DNA of 64,000 nt from NCBI GenBank assembly GCA_008360975.2, contig CM039199.1, positions 186,001-250,000 of the forward strand, in the 5' to 3' direction. The notes under the pieces were generated by a model that saw nothing but the letters and a program-made list of their open reading frames with translations, did not search any database and was not told the DNA's origin. Of this stretch, positions 12,010-25,060 are shown one piece after another. The translations under genes were made by a program, and so were the position numbers. This DNA comes from Lichenostomus cassidix (lineage: Eukaryota > Chordata > Aves > Passeriformes > Meliphagidae). How positions within the stretch are numbered: position 1 is the first letter of the stretch; each line of letters starts with the position of its first letter.

Positions 12010-12592
12010 TGTCCCGGGTTAATGATAAGACTCTCTCTCCTCCGAGAGCAAAGGGCCCTGACACTCCCTCCCCCACCCACAACAGAACCTCTTAGATGGA
12101 AGTGAAGAAAAAACTATTTATTTGACAAAACCACGCAGAGTGCCCTGCAAGGCACAGGGGAAGGGGAAAACCAAGGTGAAAAGGAGTTATTAAACCTGAT
12201 TAAAAAAGTCCTTTTCTCAGACGCAGCCCCTCTCCTCCTCGCCCCTCCCTGGGGCCGGGTGGAGCTCCCTGGAGAGCTCTGCTGTCCTCTGGCCCTCCTG
12301 GGTCTCCAGGTGGCAAAGCAGATTGAAGAGAAGGGGTCCAAACGAGGAAAAAGAAAAAATGGGAAAAAAAAAACGGGAACAGAGCTCACTCCGACCCCCG
12401 TCCAGCACGCAGTCTCTGCCGGGCGACAAATCCTCCCCCGGAGCGAGGCTTGGGGAAAATGTTTTCAAAACAACCCGCGTTTCTCTCTTTGGCTGGGTGT
12501 AGTTAAAGAGACAGGACCACACATTTTTTCTTTCTTGGGCATACAAACCAACGATAGGGGATAAAGGATTATCATAACATCAATCCAAGACA
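12010..12592 (-). mobile_element. Solo LTR in beta2-gamma2 intron, 5-bp TSD
   Basis: The 583-bp element is bounded by CCCAT at 12005-12009 and 12593-12597. Minus-strand ends are TGTCTTGG...CGGGACA. The empty site is visible in unit 1 (gtagcccattaatctgtctgc). AATAAA is present on the minus strand near its 3' end (about 12117-12123). It is GC-rich in the middle. Confidence 0.85.
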
Positions 12593-12668
12593 CCCATTAA
12601 CCTATATGGTCTGCTTCTATAAGGTTCTGTGCAGTCAGGGATATATTTTTTGCTTTATAATTTTGAAG

Positions 12669-12721
12669 GCAGCCACCAGAGTTCTGATGGCAGTGAAGGA
12701 ACAGATGTTGAAATACTGTGA
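12669..12721 (+). pseudogene. GTF2I: gamma2: decayed cassette exon
   Basis: Same structure as gamma1 with one synonymous change: acceptor ttttgaag, GSHQSSDGSEGTDVEIL, then TGA at 12719-12721 overlapping a gtgaga donor-like site. No AATAAA follows at the homologous distance. Confidence 0.6.
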
Positions 12722-12904
12722 GAGCATTTGAGATGTGAAATATTTTTTGTGAGGAGAAATTACCGTCAGTGGATATGTTTTCATGGAAATATTTGTAAAG
12801 ATGTTACCTAATTGAAGTTGTACATCTTCTCTAACCATTAATTTTTTGATCTTTCTACTGGGTTGTCTTTTGTGATTTTTGTTTTATTTTGCTTTTAATC
12901 TCCC

Positions 12905-13916
12905 TTTTTTCGCTTTAAAAGAGAGAAGCATGCTTTGGAAGGCAGGAACCTCTCTGGAATGCAAAGATGACCCTCTCCAAAATTTTTATGATTTTGAAAT
13001 TACAGGGCTTCCAGGCAACGATATGGGAAAAGGAATAACTTTTCTTTACTAGTCTATATATATATAAGACAACCAAACAAAGAGAAACAACAACATCAGC
13101 AGCAACCAAGAAAAGAAAACCCAATAACTGCCTTTTTTGCCCTTTAAGCTATTTCCACTGTAGCGTAGGTACAACCACAGGCGGCAGGGGGTAGTCTGTG
13201 CTTGTGTTGGTGCAGCGAGGCTGCAGTAACTGCTCCGTGGCTGCAGGGGGCGCTCCGATGCAAGAGCAGGACATCCCTGGCGGTGGTGGAGGCTCAGATG
13301 AGAGAGAAGGGTCGATTCCGTCGGGCATCCACACGAGCGGTGATGGGTCTTTGGCACTGCCAAGGCAGCTGATACGTGCTGAGAAGGGAAGGCAGGGTTT
13401 TATTGTAATGTCACACTACTGTACAGAGAAAAGGTGCAGTGAGGTTGCTGCTCCAGCTCTAGCTGGCCATCCATATGGTGGCTCTGGGGGCAAAACAGGG
13501 GAAGGGAAAACTTCCTGAGAATCCAACATGGACTGTGCTGGTCTCTCTTGGAGTTGGCAGCCAGCAAAATCTTAGTCAGTGTGGTGGCCAGGACTAACCC
13601 TCTTGCAAACAGCAGGCTTACAACATAGTAGCAGGCAGAGCTCCATGGCAGTGTTGAAAACCACTGTGCAGAAGAGGTCCAAGGCTAAGAAACGCCACAC
13701 AGCCATCTCTGCTCCCAAACTGGAAAAGACCGCTCACCCCCAGCTAAAAGACTGGCAAAACAACCCCATTTCCCCCTACATCGCAGAAGATTTCCAGTGG
13801 TATGCTAAGGCGTGAAGCCACCAAATTAGTCTCTTGATCACCATCCATTCATCATCACCCTGGCAACAAATGGGAAAAAATTCCTTGAGGAAGGAAAAAA
13901 TATGTGTCCGCCAACA
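12905..13916 (-). mobile_element. LTR-type insertion after gamma2, 5-bp TSD
   Basis: This 1012-bp insert is absent from units 1 and 3, flanked by CTCCC at 12900-12904 and 13917-13921. The minus-strand start is TGTTGGCGGAC and an AATAAA lies on the minus strand near 13400. The minus-strand 3' end reads GCGAAAAAA rather than CA, so the class is uncertain. It contains short open frames (for example 13579-13815) with no recognisable domain. Confidence 0.6.
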
Positions 13917-16591
13917 CTCCCAAATCACACCATCATGGAGACTGCTATAAGCCAGTTCTGATAGCTGTTTTCATTATTTTAAATCATGAAAGGTGTTTGT
14001 AAGGTGCTAATCACCAAAAGCTTAGTGCATTGATAGGATGTGAAAAGTATATCATTCTCCATCTGGCTTCATTGTAAACGCGTGGCTCTCCAGCCTGAGT
14101 TGTGTGCTTTTCAAGCCAGGTTTTTCTAGCAGCCATGATCCTTCTTGCAAATCCCATTGGTTTTGCTTTGGAGGTAGCTATCTCCATAGTTAAGGGTGCC
14201 ATTACGTGAATTCAGCAGTATTTCTCGTGATAAAGGAGAATAAAGTTCTTGTGCTTGTGCTGGCTGCACTCTAACTGAGCTCATCTGAGAAGAGAAATCC
14301 AGGTACCTTTGCTTTTCTCAGTATGGTGACACATGCCTTATACCTGCCTGTGAAGAGAGAGCGTGAGGAAGGGGAAGTGTGACAGGAAATGACTGAGACT
14401 CTGACTTTGCCTTGGTTTTGACTAGAATTTTATAGCTACAGATTCTGAGCGTGGCCCTTTGAGTCAGACGAAGGTTTTGTTACACACCTTTTTCTGAGAT
14501 GAATTCTTCTTCACAAGTTTCTGTAAGAGAGGTGTGTAAAGTTGCACATGGTTTTGCCGAGTAGGGTAAATCTGTTGGTCGTGAAGGTTGGTATTTATGA
14601 AAAGGTCAAGAGGCAGTGTCTAAAAATTGCAGGTAACAGTCTAACTTGAATTTCATTTGTGGTTTAAATAGAGAGCCTTCAGGAAGTCTTGTCAGGATTC
14701 CGTAAAATGAAATTATTTCTTGCCGATCCTCACAAAAACGAGTAAGACAGAAGAATCAGCGTCAGTGTTTGGATTTTATAGAGTCTTGGGTGTAATCCGT
14801 CTATTAGTAAAGAAATACATAGAGGAGGCATTTAAAGCTCTTGCAAAAGTTTGTCTGAAAGCTACATCCAGTAATGCAGATTTGCACAAATGATTGTTTC
14901 CTGCAAAGAAAACATGAGAGTTTGTGTATTTTGGTGTATGTCACTGGGGGTTTTCACTGTTTTTCCCCTCCAGTAACCGTGGCAAGATGGTGAAAAGGGA
15001 AGTTGGCAAAACTATGGTGTGCCTGGAATCCCCCTGGTTAGCTGTAGCTGGCAGAGGTGTCTGTGGTGGTCTTAATGAGACTGGTTGAGTGGGCAGCACG
15101 GTGTGATTGAAATTCAGCAATCAAAAAGATAAGGTTATGTGTGTCAGAAGAAATTGTTTTAAACGGAACAAAATCATGTTTGCGAAACTGGAGCCAGTGC
15201 TGGTGAATGACAGCATTTAGGACTGTGAAGAAGGCCTCTGCGTAGGAGCTGTGTGTATTTACCAGAGGTCAGAAGAGAGCTAGTGTGGATGATATTTTGT
15301 TAAAAAATCTTAGTTCAGTGTTTCACACCATTGGTTTAACGTGTCTTAAGAAGAAATGTCCCATCTGGGACTTTTCTTCCAGAACTTTGTTGCCATCTGC
15401 TGTGGCATTTTTTGCATGAGTCCCTTAACTATGAGTGTTTCTCAGGGATTCGATGCTGGACTAGGTGGACCATTTGCCAGTCTTGAGAAAGGCTTTTCCT
15501 AGATTTCCAAAAATGGTGTATATATGGGGTTTTTATTAGCTTCTTTGATTTGCTCAGAAGGTTCTAAGTGATCAGTTGATGTGACAGTTATTTTTATGAC
15601 GACACTTCTTGTTCATGTCTTGTAAAACACCTCCTAACTATTTCTGTTTGCTGTAGTTTGCATTTGCTAGTTATCCCTCCAGCACTCACTTGGAATTAGA
15701 CCAAAAAGTCATGCTCTGTTTTCCATGACCTGGAAGATCCATTTGATGATGTAGTTCAAATATATTCCAGTTAAGATGTGTCAGTAGATACTGCTGAATT
15801 TCTACTATACGGCACACCATGTGAAGAGCCTTTGAAACAAAGACTCCTTCAGACTTGCTCCCAAAGTGATACCATGCTCCAGCTTACAGAGATGTGAAAG
15901 GCAATACTGTTCAAAATGCACAAGCACAGCTTTTCTCTGCCGGAATAACTAAAATATGTTCCTTCTCACACTGCTACTTAATTTTGACATAGTTTCTGAT
16001 GCTATTAGCTTCACTTTCTTAAACTGTCCTGCCGTTTAATATAAATTGCTCTTTCTCTCACAGGCCCAATTGATTGGCCTAAACCTGTTGGTTTTGTTGG
16101 TGCACACTGCCCCAACAAAAGCATTGTGATCATGAGTTTCCCTCCCATGTTTTATTGTTGGCCTTGTAGCCTATCATGGAAATCCTTATAGCACAGCAAC
16201 CATGAGTCTGTAGAGGTGGTAAAACAAAAATCCCCATGATCTGCGAGTATGCACAGCCTTTGTTTATATTTTCAGTTATCCTGGGTAACAGAGGAGAAAA
16301 TATGTATGACTGTATTAACCCTACAAAGCCCAGAACATGGGATTTCCTTCTGTCATTAGCACCAGCTCTGCACTGCTGCACTGGCAGTTTAGGAGGTGTA
16401 ATGCTCACCTCCTTGCCTTTGTCTGGAATTGCTCAAAGGCTTGTGGTAACATATCTTTGTTTCTGTTTTTGTTGCATGCTGTGAGTGCAAAGGGCTTCTT
16501 TGACAATGTTGGTTTAAATGGAAAGTCATGTAGCATTTCGTTGAAAATCTTGTCTGTGTCCATCATTCAGCAGTCTTTTTTTCCCTTTCAG

Positions 16592-16654
16592 ATTCCTCCC
16601 AGCATGACTCATCAGAAACAAGTGAGGATTCTGATGCTGAGTTCACAAGCGAAG
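16592..16654 (+). CDS. GTF2I: alpha3 exon, GTF2I linker cassette
   Basis: 63 nt, phase 1-1, intact acceptor (ccctttcag) and donor (G|gtcagt). It reads DSSQHDSSETSEDSDAEFTSE. It keeps the SETSED core shared with human and has the same diverged C-terminal half type as alpha1. Confidence 0.88.
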
Positions 16655-18324
16655 GTCAGTTGCTGAGGTCACTGATTTCAGTCTGCTGGGCATTTTTATA
16701 TCTGAAATGTGTTTTGCAAAGCCTGCATTACTTGGCACTGGAAAAGAGAATTGTGTGTTGGTGTTGACTGCAGTTTTGATTGTGCGCTTCCTGGTGAACA
16801 CACCTGGTTTAGAAGTCTTATAAAACCACAATATACTGAAGCATATTGGACTTAGTGGGCTGTTTTTGAAATGACGCCTAACAGCAGTTTGCATGTTCCG
16901 TGTATTTTCCAAGCATTGGTAATGAAAAGTACTCATTGAGCAGGCAAGATGTTATAACATTCATTCATTCTGGAGAGCACATTGGTTTATCAACAGTATG
17001 TAGTTATATGTAAAATTTGTAGTTAACACTAGATTCTGGGAAGACTGGTCCCAGAACGGAAAGGCGGTGTTGCAGGTGATATAAGTGTAGCCTCAAGGTG
17101 TCTGTCTAATATTGCTAGCTGTGAGATACAAACCTTTGTACTTTCCAGCTCCCATCCTCATTGAAATGGCTCTAAAGCTGCTAAGCAGTGTCCCTGTTGT
17201 TCTCGTGCTAGGATCTTGGTAGGAGGTCCGCTATGTTTCCTGTATTTGGGAATTAGTATCCTGTAACTGCTGAGATTGGCTTTTGCGATGCTTGCTTGTG
17301 GAATTAGATTAAGACCTCCCAGTGAGCAATTTAGAAGGTAGGCAGGGCATTTAGGACAAAGTGGACACTTCTGGCATTACTTTCACCATTTTACAATGCA
17401 GCAAAGAAATGACTCTTACATTACCTCAACAGAAAAGTTTATATGAGAAGAGTCACAAAGTTCTGTGTGTATGTAAAGGCCTTTACCACAAAAGCAAAAG
17501 TGCTCTGTAAAGGTTTTCTCTGACAGAGTATAACAGAACAAGATGCAAGATACATCAATGTGCAATAATATTCTTGCTAAGTAAACCATACCCTTGGGGA
17601 TGTGGGTACATGTTTTTCTGTATGTGAAATTAGTTTTCTTTGCTTTAACTATTTTTTCTCCTCTGACGTTCTGATATTGGTAATTGGGCAGTGTGGAAAG
17701 CTCCTTACCATAAGGAAGGTAGGGTTGGATTGGTAGTGAGTGGCTAAGTAGCAGCTCTCTGACAAATTGCTAGCTTAGCTGTTTTCTTGTCTGTTCATTT
17801 GTGTGTTTTTAAGGTGGAGTTGACCCGTTCAATGCATTTCATTGATGCCCATTACTTTTTCACAAGTTTGAGAGGTGGTTTAGAACATTTGAGCTCTTGA
17901 AGACAAAACCTAGGTACTTTGTTTTGAGATCTCCTGGTGGAAGGATATAACCTCCAGTTAGATAAAAAATGTAGTCTGTATCTGCACAGCATATTTATGT
18001 CCTTTTGCTGTTGCATGGTCGTTTTATGATCATGCCATGTCCAGTCCTGTTTCAGAAGGCCATGTTGCTTCCTTAGGAAGTACAGAAGCAGCGTCGTTTT
18101 TTGCTATCTTGTGCTTTGCAAGGTCTGTTTGGCAGAAGTTGTTCTTTCACAGGTAGAAAGAGGAGCTTTGTCAAGGTGCTCAGATGAGGTCTGTGTTGCA
18201 AAATTGGGTGCTGTGATAAGCACCATTCCTTAATTCAGTTAGAGCTTTGAAATTCAAAGCAGTTGCAGTGCTGCATACGGGTTCCCTGGACATTAAACCA
18301 GTGATTTTTCTTTGTTTCTTTAAG

Positions 18325-18438
18325 ATGATGATGATGACGATGAATACCTGCCCTCTAGAATGAGACCAAGGAGGACTAAGAAGTTGGCTAATAAAGCTGC
18401 CAATACTGGGAGAAGAAAAGCAAAGGAGTTGAATTTTG
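18325..18438 (+). CDS. GTF2I: beta3 exon, longest acidic/basic copy but one
   Basis: 114 nt, 38 aa, phase 1-1, acceptor ttgtttctttaag, donor G|gtaaga. It opens with DDDDDDEYLPS, extended by added GAT/GAC codons, followed by RMRPRRTKK and ends NTGRRKAKELNF. It is the most basic of the six copies. The extra nine bases are three whole codons, so the frame is kept. Confidence 0.87.
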
Positions 18439-18896
18439 GTAAGATGAAAATGAAAGATGATTTTGTTTCCCTGTTTTGTTTTATGGAAAGGTTTTGGTTA
18501 ATTTTGTTCTGCAGGAGTGAGACATGCCAGTGCAAACCTTCCTTTAGGAGCCATAGTCTCTGTGTAGATGTATTGCAGTGGTGTAATCATCATCACAGGC
18601 TACCTCTGCTGTTTCTCTTTGTTATTTGGTGTGGCCATATAAATGGACACAGAGAAAGTTGGGATCTTTTGGTAGTGTTCTTTCATGGTCCCTTATGTGT
18701 AGTTCTCCAGAGAAATGCATCTGTGCACTTCAGTCACTGTGGTTAGAGATGGGATCCCATGGGATTTTTTGTGGTCCTGTACCTCTCCTTTATGCAGTGG
18801 TTTGGTTTGGTTTCTGTACAGGTAGTCCATTAATCTGTCTGCTTCTATAATGTTCTGTGCAGTCAGAGATATGGTTTTTGCTTTATATTTTTGAAG

Positions 18897-18969
18897 GCAG
18901 CCACCAGAGTTCCGATGGCAGTGAAGGAACATGCTTGTTAGAGCATTTGAGAGGGAAAATGTTTTTTTG
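18897..18969 (+). pseudogene. GTF2I: gamma3: damaged gamma copy
   Basis: The acceptor (tttttgaag) and first codons GSHQSSDGSEGT are kept, but bases matching GATGTTGAAATACTG are missing and replaced by TGCTTG. The donor-like gtgaga is gone and the frame ends at TGA near 18967. It cannot be an in-frame internal exon. Confidence 0.6.
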
Positions 18970-19171
18970 AGGATGAATTACCATAATTGAGTATGTTTTC
19001 ATGGAAATACTTGTAAAGATGATGCCTAATTGAAGTTGTACATCTTCTCCATTAATTATTTTTTTAATCTTTCTACTTGGGGGATTTGTGATTTTTGTTT
19101 TATTTTGCTTTTAATCTCCCAAATCACACCTCCCTGCAGGTTGCTATAAGTCATTTGTGATGGGTGTCATC

Positions 19172-19536
19172 TGTAATGGATGAGTGACACCAATTCCCTT
19201 TAGCATTCATATGGCCAAAGTGCTTTATTCCAAAATCCCGGGTTTGTAAACTGTTAGTTTGTTGTGAGTTTACATACCTTTGAGGCACGACAAATGTGTT
19301 TAACCAACCACCATAAGCCACGATAGGAACATGCATCTTGTATAACTAACCACCAGCACCGCAGTGTAAGCACTCATTGGTTCTGTCAATTGTTTACCAA
19401 TTGCGTACCTTGTTTTTCACCTCTAGTTTAGCTGAGTCATTTCCAGAATGCTTGCTGGTTAGCCTAATTAGCAGAAGTGAGCAAGGATTTTACAAAGATA
19501 GCAAGGCCCTCTCCTTATCAAGACTACTGCTGATCA
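19172..19536 (-). repeat. 3' LTR of the minus-strand element
   Basis: Matches 25508-25873 over its whole length, with shared landmarks such as tatggccaaag, aaactgttagtttgtt, gtttaaccaaccaccata and gtgtaagcactcattggttct. Confidence 0.75.
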
Positions 19537-21649
19537 TCTGTTTCACACAGGATAAGATACATGGAATACTCATGAAAATTAATAAAAACCCATCAAAAAC
19601 AACCATGCCACTAACAAAGAGACCCACAGTATGGGAAACCCAAAGTGTGGTGTCCAATGTCCCCAGGAAGAGAGTTGCTTCTTCTGCAGTTGGGAATAAG
19701 TGGTTACTCTTTCAGAGCTCACATGGCCAGAGCTCAGGGGCTGTGCTGTTTAGGCAGGAGGGAGGTCCGTTAGTTGGAAATGCTGACTTTGACATTAGTG
19801 AATGTCTTTCTGGAAGCATGGGGCAGGGAATAACTGAAGAAGATGTACAGGAACACAACAATGTGATGGTGGGTGTAGTGAGACAAAAGGTCTCTGTTGG
19901 CAGGCTGCCTCCATGAGCTTCCAAGCACAGCCATGTTCCTGGCAGCCCTACCCCTGCTCCTACCTTGGCTACAAGGGCTGGATGGTGACTAGGTAATTTT
20001 TCCTCTCACTGGGCCTCATCTCCTCCAAGGCGATCAGTGTTTTTCCAGAGGAATTGCAGAATTCTCACAGTACTGTTGCTAGCTAGGTAGGTCAGGAAGG
20101 TGTTCTCTGGGGCTGGTGGTGCTCCTACACCGTGCATCAAGATGTCAGTTCTTTACTGTAGTTGCTTCAACATCCTCCATGTTATCTCTATGTTCACCCA
20201 TTTGCTGAGGGCTGGTGTCGTGTGGTGCCTCTGTGTCACTATTGAGAGTCTCTTTAGCTGGGGTATCAGGCTGTTGGTCTACTTTTTCTGACTCATGGTA
20301 CGACTTTAACCAGGCGAGCAGGTAACCGCTTTGGACCTGTTGGTGATAGAACACATGCGTACCCTCTTCTCCAGGTTAGTAAATCATCTGGGCCTTGACG
20401 TTGCACACCCAGTTGTGGATCCTTACATAAAACCTCTGGAAATTGTTTCTGCGCACACAAACCTTCAGAGCAGTATTGCTCTGTCAGGGATCAAAATTGA
20501 TGATTTGCATTTGAAAAATGTAGTGTAAATATTGCATTATCTAATTGTTCTTGAGGAGCCATGCTCCTTCTTTTTGTTTTGGCAACATGCTCTTCTCTTA
20601 GTATGAAAATGAAAGCAACACAAAGGTAGAACAATACATGGGATAAAACAATAAGCTCGCTATGGGCTCAGCTTCAGGAATGAACAAAATAAGCAAGGTA
20701 ATACGTGCAAGCATTGGTACGTGAGAGGAAGGATAGTGATCTAGGAAGATACACATCAATTGCCTAAACACCCTACTATCACCCAGAGTCTGCAATTGCT
20801 GGGGAGCCCCGTTTCACAGGCAGGACCTGGAAAACCTTTCCTGGGCAAGGTTTCCAAGTTTACCCCGAAGGGGGTCCAGCTTTCATAAGCCCAAATCAGT
20901 AAGTCAGAGTGACTTGACTACATTTTTAGTGCAGAAACACCTGGGTCTGGTGGCATACTTCCCAACCAGCCAGGGCCAGGGCTTGGCCAGATCCTAACAA
21001 GCTTCTGTTAATATAAACTGGGAAAGTTTCTTACAATGATACATTTGTTGCAGATAACTACACAAGGTTAGGTGAAAGTTCTAAAGCAGCAGGCATTGTA
21101 ATTTAATTTTAACTAAGTAATCAATGGTACCATGAACTGCAAATAACTAAAGGAATGCATAGGTGTAACATCAAATAATATCTTCTGGATAATGCCCTTT
21201 ATGAAAGCTCAGTGAATTAATGTCATTTACGATTCTGGACATGTTGTTAATGTAATGCAGTAACAGTAACTGTTCTAAAAAAGCGAAATCATATTTTTCC
21301 ACACATCTGCATATATGACAATATAGCAAAATGAAAGCGAGAGAGAAAGTACTAAGCATCTTACAATTAATAATATCCATAATTTGAAATTGTTACTCAT
21401 TCTTCTGTGCCACCGATGGAAGGTGAAACTGCAAAGGTTGTTATGAATAGTTGTATTAATTAACCAATGTAGAACATTTAGACCCATAGAATTTGCAATG
21501 AAGCTAAGGGTCCAATAAACTGCATCTTCGCATATTTGTGTACAACTTTTCAGCTTATGTTCTTAAACAGTTGCTTACCAATTCTCCATCATAATTGTCT
21601 GAGTTGATTCCATCTTATCTCTGTAACAAAAGAACTGCATCTTCTAATT
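19537..21649. other. Internal region of the element, left part
   Basis: No recognisable retroviral domain. The longest open frame (19377-19916, + strand, 179 codons) begins inside the LTR, has no recognisable motif and is antisense to the element. Confidence 0.5.
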
Positions 21650-22070
21650 TAAATGAACATACTTCAACAGAACTTAAACTTAACTACCCCCAAACTTAAC
21701 GTCACCTAAACGTAACAGAAAGTAAACAGAAGTTGAAGTTGACATCACTGAAACTGAACAGAAATTAATAGAACTTAAACTTAACAGGACGTAAAAGTAA
21801 CAGATTTTAAAATGAATAAACATTAAACTAACACTCAAACTGAACAGACTTAACCTTAATTGAACTCAAACTCAATAGAATTTAAAATTAACATTGCTTG
21901 AACTTAACCTCACTTAATGGAATGTACCTTCAATAGAACGTATACTTAAAATCACTTAAATTGACAGAATTTAACTTTAATAGCACTTAACATTTAACAG
22001 TACTTAACAGATAACTTAAACTATTTAGCAATTGATTCATATAGAACTTATTATAACACAGTAGTAACTC
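21650..22070. repeat. Degenerate A-rich array of ACTTAAC/AACAGAA motifs
   Basis: About 420 bases are made of loosely repeated words such as aacttaaacttaac, agaacttaa, taacagaa and acttaacatttaac at irregular 8-20 base spacing. It looks like a decayed short-period tandem repeat inside the retroviral element. Confidence 0.55.
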
Positions 22071-24459
22071 ACAGGCCTAACTTACAAATATAAAATACTT
22101 AAAAAGTTAGAACACCATTCCTTGTACATTTGCTGCAGCACTTTCACACTCATATGCACACAGACATAAAGAGTCCATTCCAGGTATACCTGTGAAAAAA
22201 ATTCCCTTGAATTCAGTAAAGCAGTCACTTTGAATGCCTGTGCATCTTTTCAGTGGGCCCAGGGTTGAGCTTTAAACCTAACAAAACTAAATTCAAAGGT
22301 GAGAGTGTTACTTTAAAAATTTCTCGTAGAACAGAACTTAACTCATTTTGACTCCATCATTACAAGAAAACTACTGAAAATTTGTCATACAACAGTTGAA
22401 CATCAATGAACAATATGCAAGCAAACAACTGAGTTGTAAATGAAATAGCAGCAACATGGAACTCTAGGGGGTTGAATTTCTGCAGGATTTACTGGAAGGA
22501 TTTTAAAGGTGTGGCAAATACATTGTGATTGTACATAAATCAGTTTTGAGACTAACCTATGGTAACTATAAACATTATTGAAAATACCTGTTTCATGGTC
22601 AGTACTCTTCCGAGATAAGTTTGCCAGGATTTTTTCAAGTACAGCCTTACCCAGAAAAATGATAACATCGTATGTCTTGGCGTATTGCATTTAAAACCTG
22701 CTCAATTCGCAGATGGTTAGACAGCTTCCTGTGATTGTCATTACAATAGGTTTGAGATATAATACTTAAGGACAGAACATCAGGGACATAGTCATATAAT
22801 ACTGCCCTGATTTTTGCACATGTATACAAACAGCTGCAGTTACAGTTTTAACTGATTCTAAAAGAGTGTGCTACTGTATACTTCACTGTGACCTCTCTGA
22901 CATAAGAGCAAAGAATATTAAGAACTCAGGTACTAAGCAGAAAACTGGGCAAGTCTATTTTATGAGGTGGTGTCACATTCAGTCACTTTTCTGGGCAATC
23001 AATGTACTTAAACTATTTTGATATTAAGTTCAAGTGCAATCTATAAGTGTTAAGGAAGAGCAAGTACACTTGAATCGCTGAAAAGCTGTACTAGTTGGAA
23101 ATGCTGTCACATGTGTCTTCATGGCAAAACAGTTGCATTTAAATTGTCTGATTAAAGCTGTACAGACGAACTGGTAAAGCTGGCACTATTCTGTCTTGTT
23201 TTCACAGTAGAGAATTGTGAGCTAAGTATATCTAATTCCCAAATAGCTTCTGCAGGTGACATACATGGCCCTAAGCCTAGCATGGGCCTTATGCAGTTAA
23301 TTGCTGCCAGTAACTTTTGTAAATCATTCAATGATTTTACATCAGGCTTTAAAGTTGATTGCTATGGCTTTACATCTTGTCCAGTTATATTCACCCTAAA
23401 TATTCCAAGGAGGGATCTACTGAATGTGTCAGGGGCTACCTGCATCCATGCTGAGTAAGGTTGAGGCACTGAGTAGGATAATGATAAATGATGCTTTGAG
23501 GAGGTAGCCTGAAATTCATGCAAATAAATGCTATTTTGCTGATTCCGTATGGGATCACAAAAAATAGGGGATCCAGGGACTGAGAGAAGGAATCATGTGC
23601 TCTGCCTTTAAGTATTTTTGTATTATTTGGTTCATCTTAAGTAGCTTAGGCATCTTAAGGTCACATAGCTGGAGTCCCAGCCGTCCTCTGAACATTTTGT
23701 TGGACAGGTGCCAAATCAGCTCTGTGAACTTACTGGGCTACTTATGGAAAAAAATAAAGTTTTAACATTGGTGCTTCAGTTTTATCAGAGTTGGATAGCA
23801 TTATAGCTACAATTTGCACATAACAATAAAGCTGATGTAATATATGTAAAATCTGAGCAGAACATAAAATTATATTTGTTCAAATTAAATACTTCAGGTA
23901 CATCTATTGAGCTTGTCAACTGAAGAACTGACTTCACAGCACTTAAGCAGTCGTTATTTGTAGGAGCAGATGCTAGTAGTCTGCAGGCAGAGGAAAAGTT
24001 TTTAAATCTGGGACAGCCTTAGAGAAAAAAAATAGTGGGTTTTCCCTTCAGAGATACAGATTTAAAAGTATTGTATATTGTAACCTCAGAGAAGAGACAA
24101 AGTGTACCAAATACAGCTTTTCAGGAAAAAAGACACTGCTAGTGAAATTCAGCAAAAACATTGGGAGAGATTAAACTGACTTTACCGATATACATTTGGC
24201 TAAAGCTTCATGAACATCAGAGGTTTACTTACTGTAAAACACTTTTAAAACTACTTAGCAACAATTTACTCACAGCCAAACAATTTATACCAAGGTCACT
24301 TTAAATACAGACAGAATCTCGTTTGGCCCCCTGCCCAATTTTGTTGTCTACCAATTTGATAGTATCATCATCACTCTTTTATCCTGCTGCAAGTCTTTCT
24401 TTTTGAGAAAACTGGAGACAAATGTGAAATACAACTCCATTGCACTAATTAAGAAGGTG
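22071..24459. other. Internal region of the element, middle part
   Basis: AT-rich DNA with no recognisable gene. The open frames are under 100 codons and carry no motif I know. Confidence 0.5.
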
Positions 24460-25060
24460 CTTTGAAAATACATTCACGAATCGACTTGTGCAGGCTTGGA
24501 AGGGCCCCTGGGCCTCCCCTGCGCAACACGGATGCCTGTCTGCCGCCGCCAGCACCCACCTGCTCTCCTGTCGCTGCTTTCTGTGACTGGGAGAAGCACA
24601 GTGAGAACCAAGCTGGGAGGGCCGCATGGGGGAAAGGGGTTGGGGGGAAGCAGCGATGCCTGCCCAAGCTGGGGGCCGCCACTTCTACTGGGCAGCTTTT
24701 CTTGCCTTCCCAGAGAACAAGGTCCCGGGCCTGGCAGCCAGGGGAATGCGTGGGGCTCCGTGAGCCGTGCTCGCTGCACTGACACAGAGAGTGAATAGAG
24801 GCCCCACACCCCCGTGATGGGCGGCACTCGGGAGGGGCTCTGGGCCTTGCCGCTCCCTGGAGGAGTTTTGTTCCAATGCTGCACTGCTGCTTGTTTCATG
24901 GGAGTTCATGGCAGCTACGGGGTGGGGGGAGGGTGGAGGGGCATGGTGGGGGGGAAGCAGCAGCGCCGCTGTAACCCAAAAGCCCTGACCCGCCGAGCAG
25001 CCCCTGGGAGGAGGGATGTTAACATCAAGGCTTCTCTCATTGAGAAAACAGATAAAGGGT
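24460..25060. other. GC-rich block near the 5' end of the minus-strand element
   Basis: About 600 bases are strikingly GC-rich compared with everything around them, with overlapping open frames on both strands (up to 141 codons). Position just inside the primer-binding site fits a retroviral leader or early gag region, but no gag motif can be read. Confidence 0.45.

Larger units (their letters stand above)
8422..15869 (+). repeat. Tandem exon-array unit 2
   Basis: Second unit with alpha2, beta2 and gamma2. It is about 7.4 kb because three LTR-type insertions (10738-11348, 12010-12592, 12905-13916) interrupt it. With these removed it is collinear with units 1 and 3, and the 14.0-15.9 kb linker is nearly identical to 6.55-8.42 kb. 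Confidence 0.9.

Noticed and set aside
13579..13815. 78-codon frame rich in Lys and Pro
   Set aside because: It is inside the 12905-13916 insertion, lacks any known motif and is absent from the other units.
19377..19916. 179-codon + strand frame in the retroviral element
   Set aside because: It begins inside the LTR, is antisense to the element and has no recognisable domain.
21650..22070. CRISPR-like or regulatory repeat array
   Set aside because: Words and spacings are irregular, with no constant repeat or unique spacers, and the genome is a vertebrate.
24474..24899. 141-codon minus-strand frame and overlapping + strand frames
   Set aside because: Open frames on both strands are expected in GC-rich DNA with few stop codons; no gag motif can be read.
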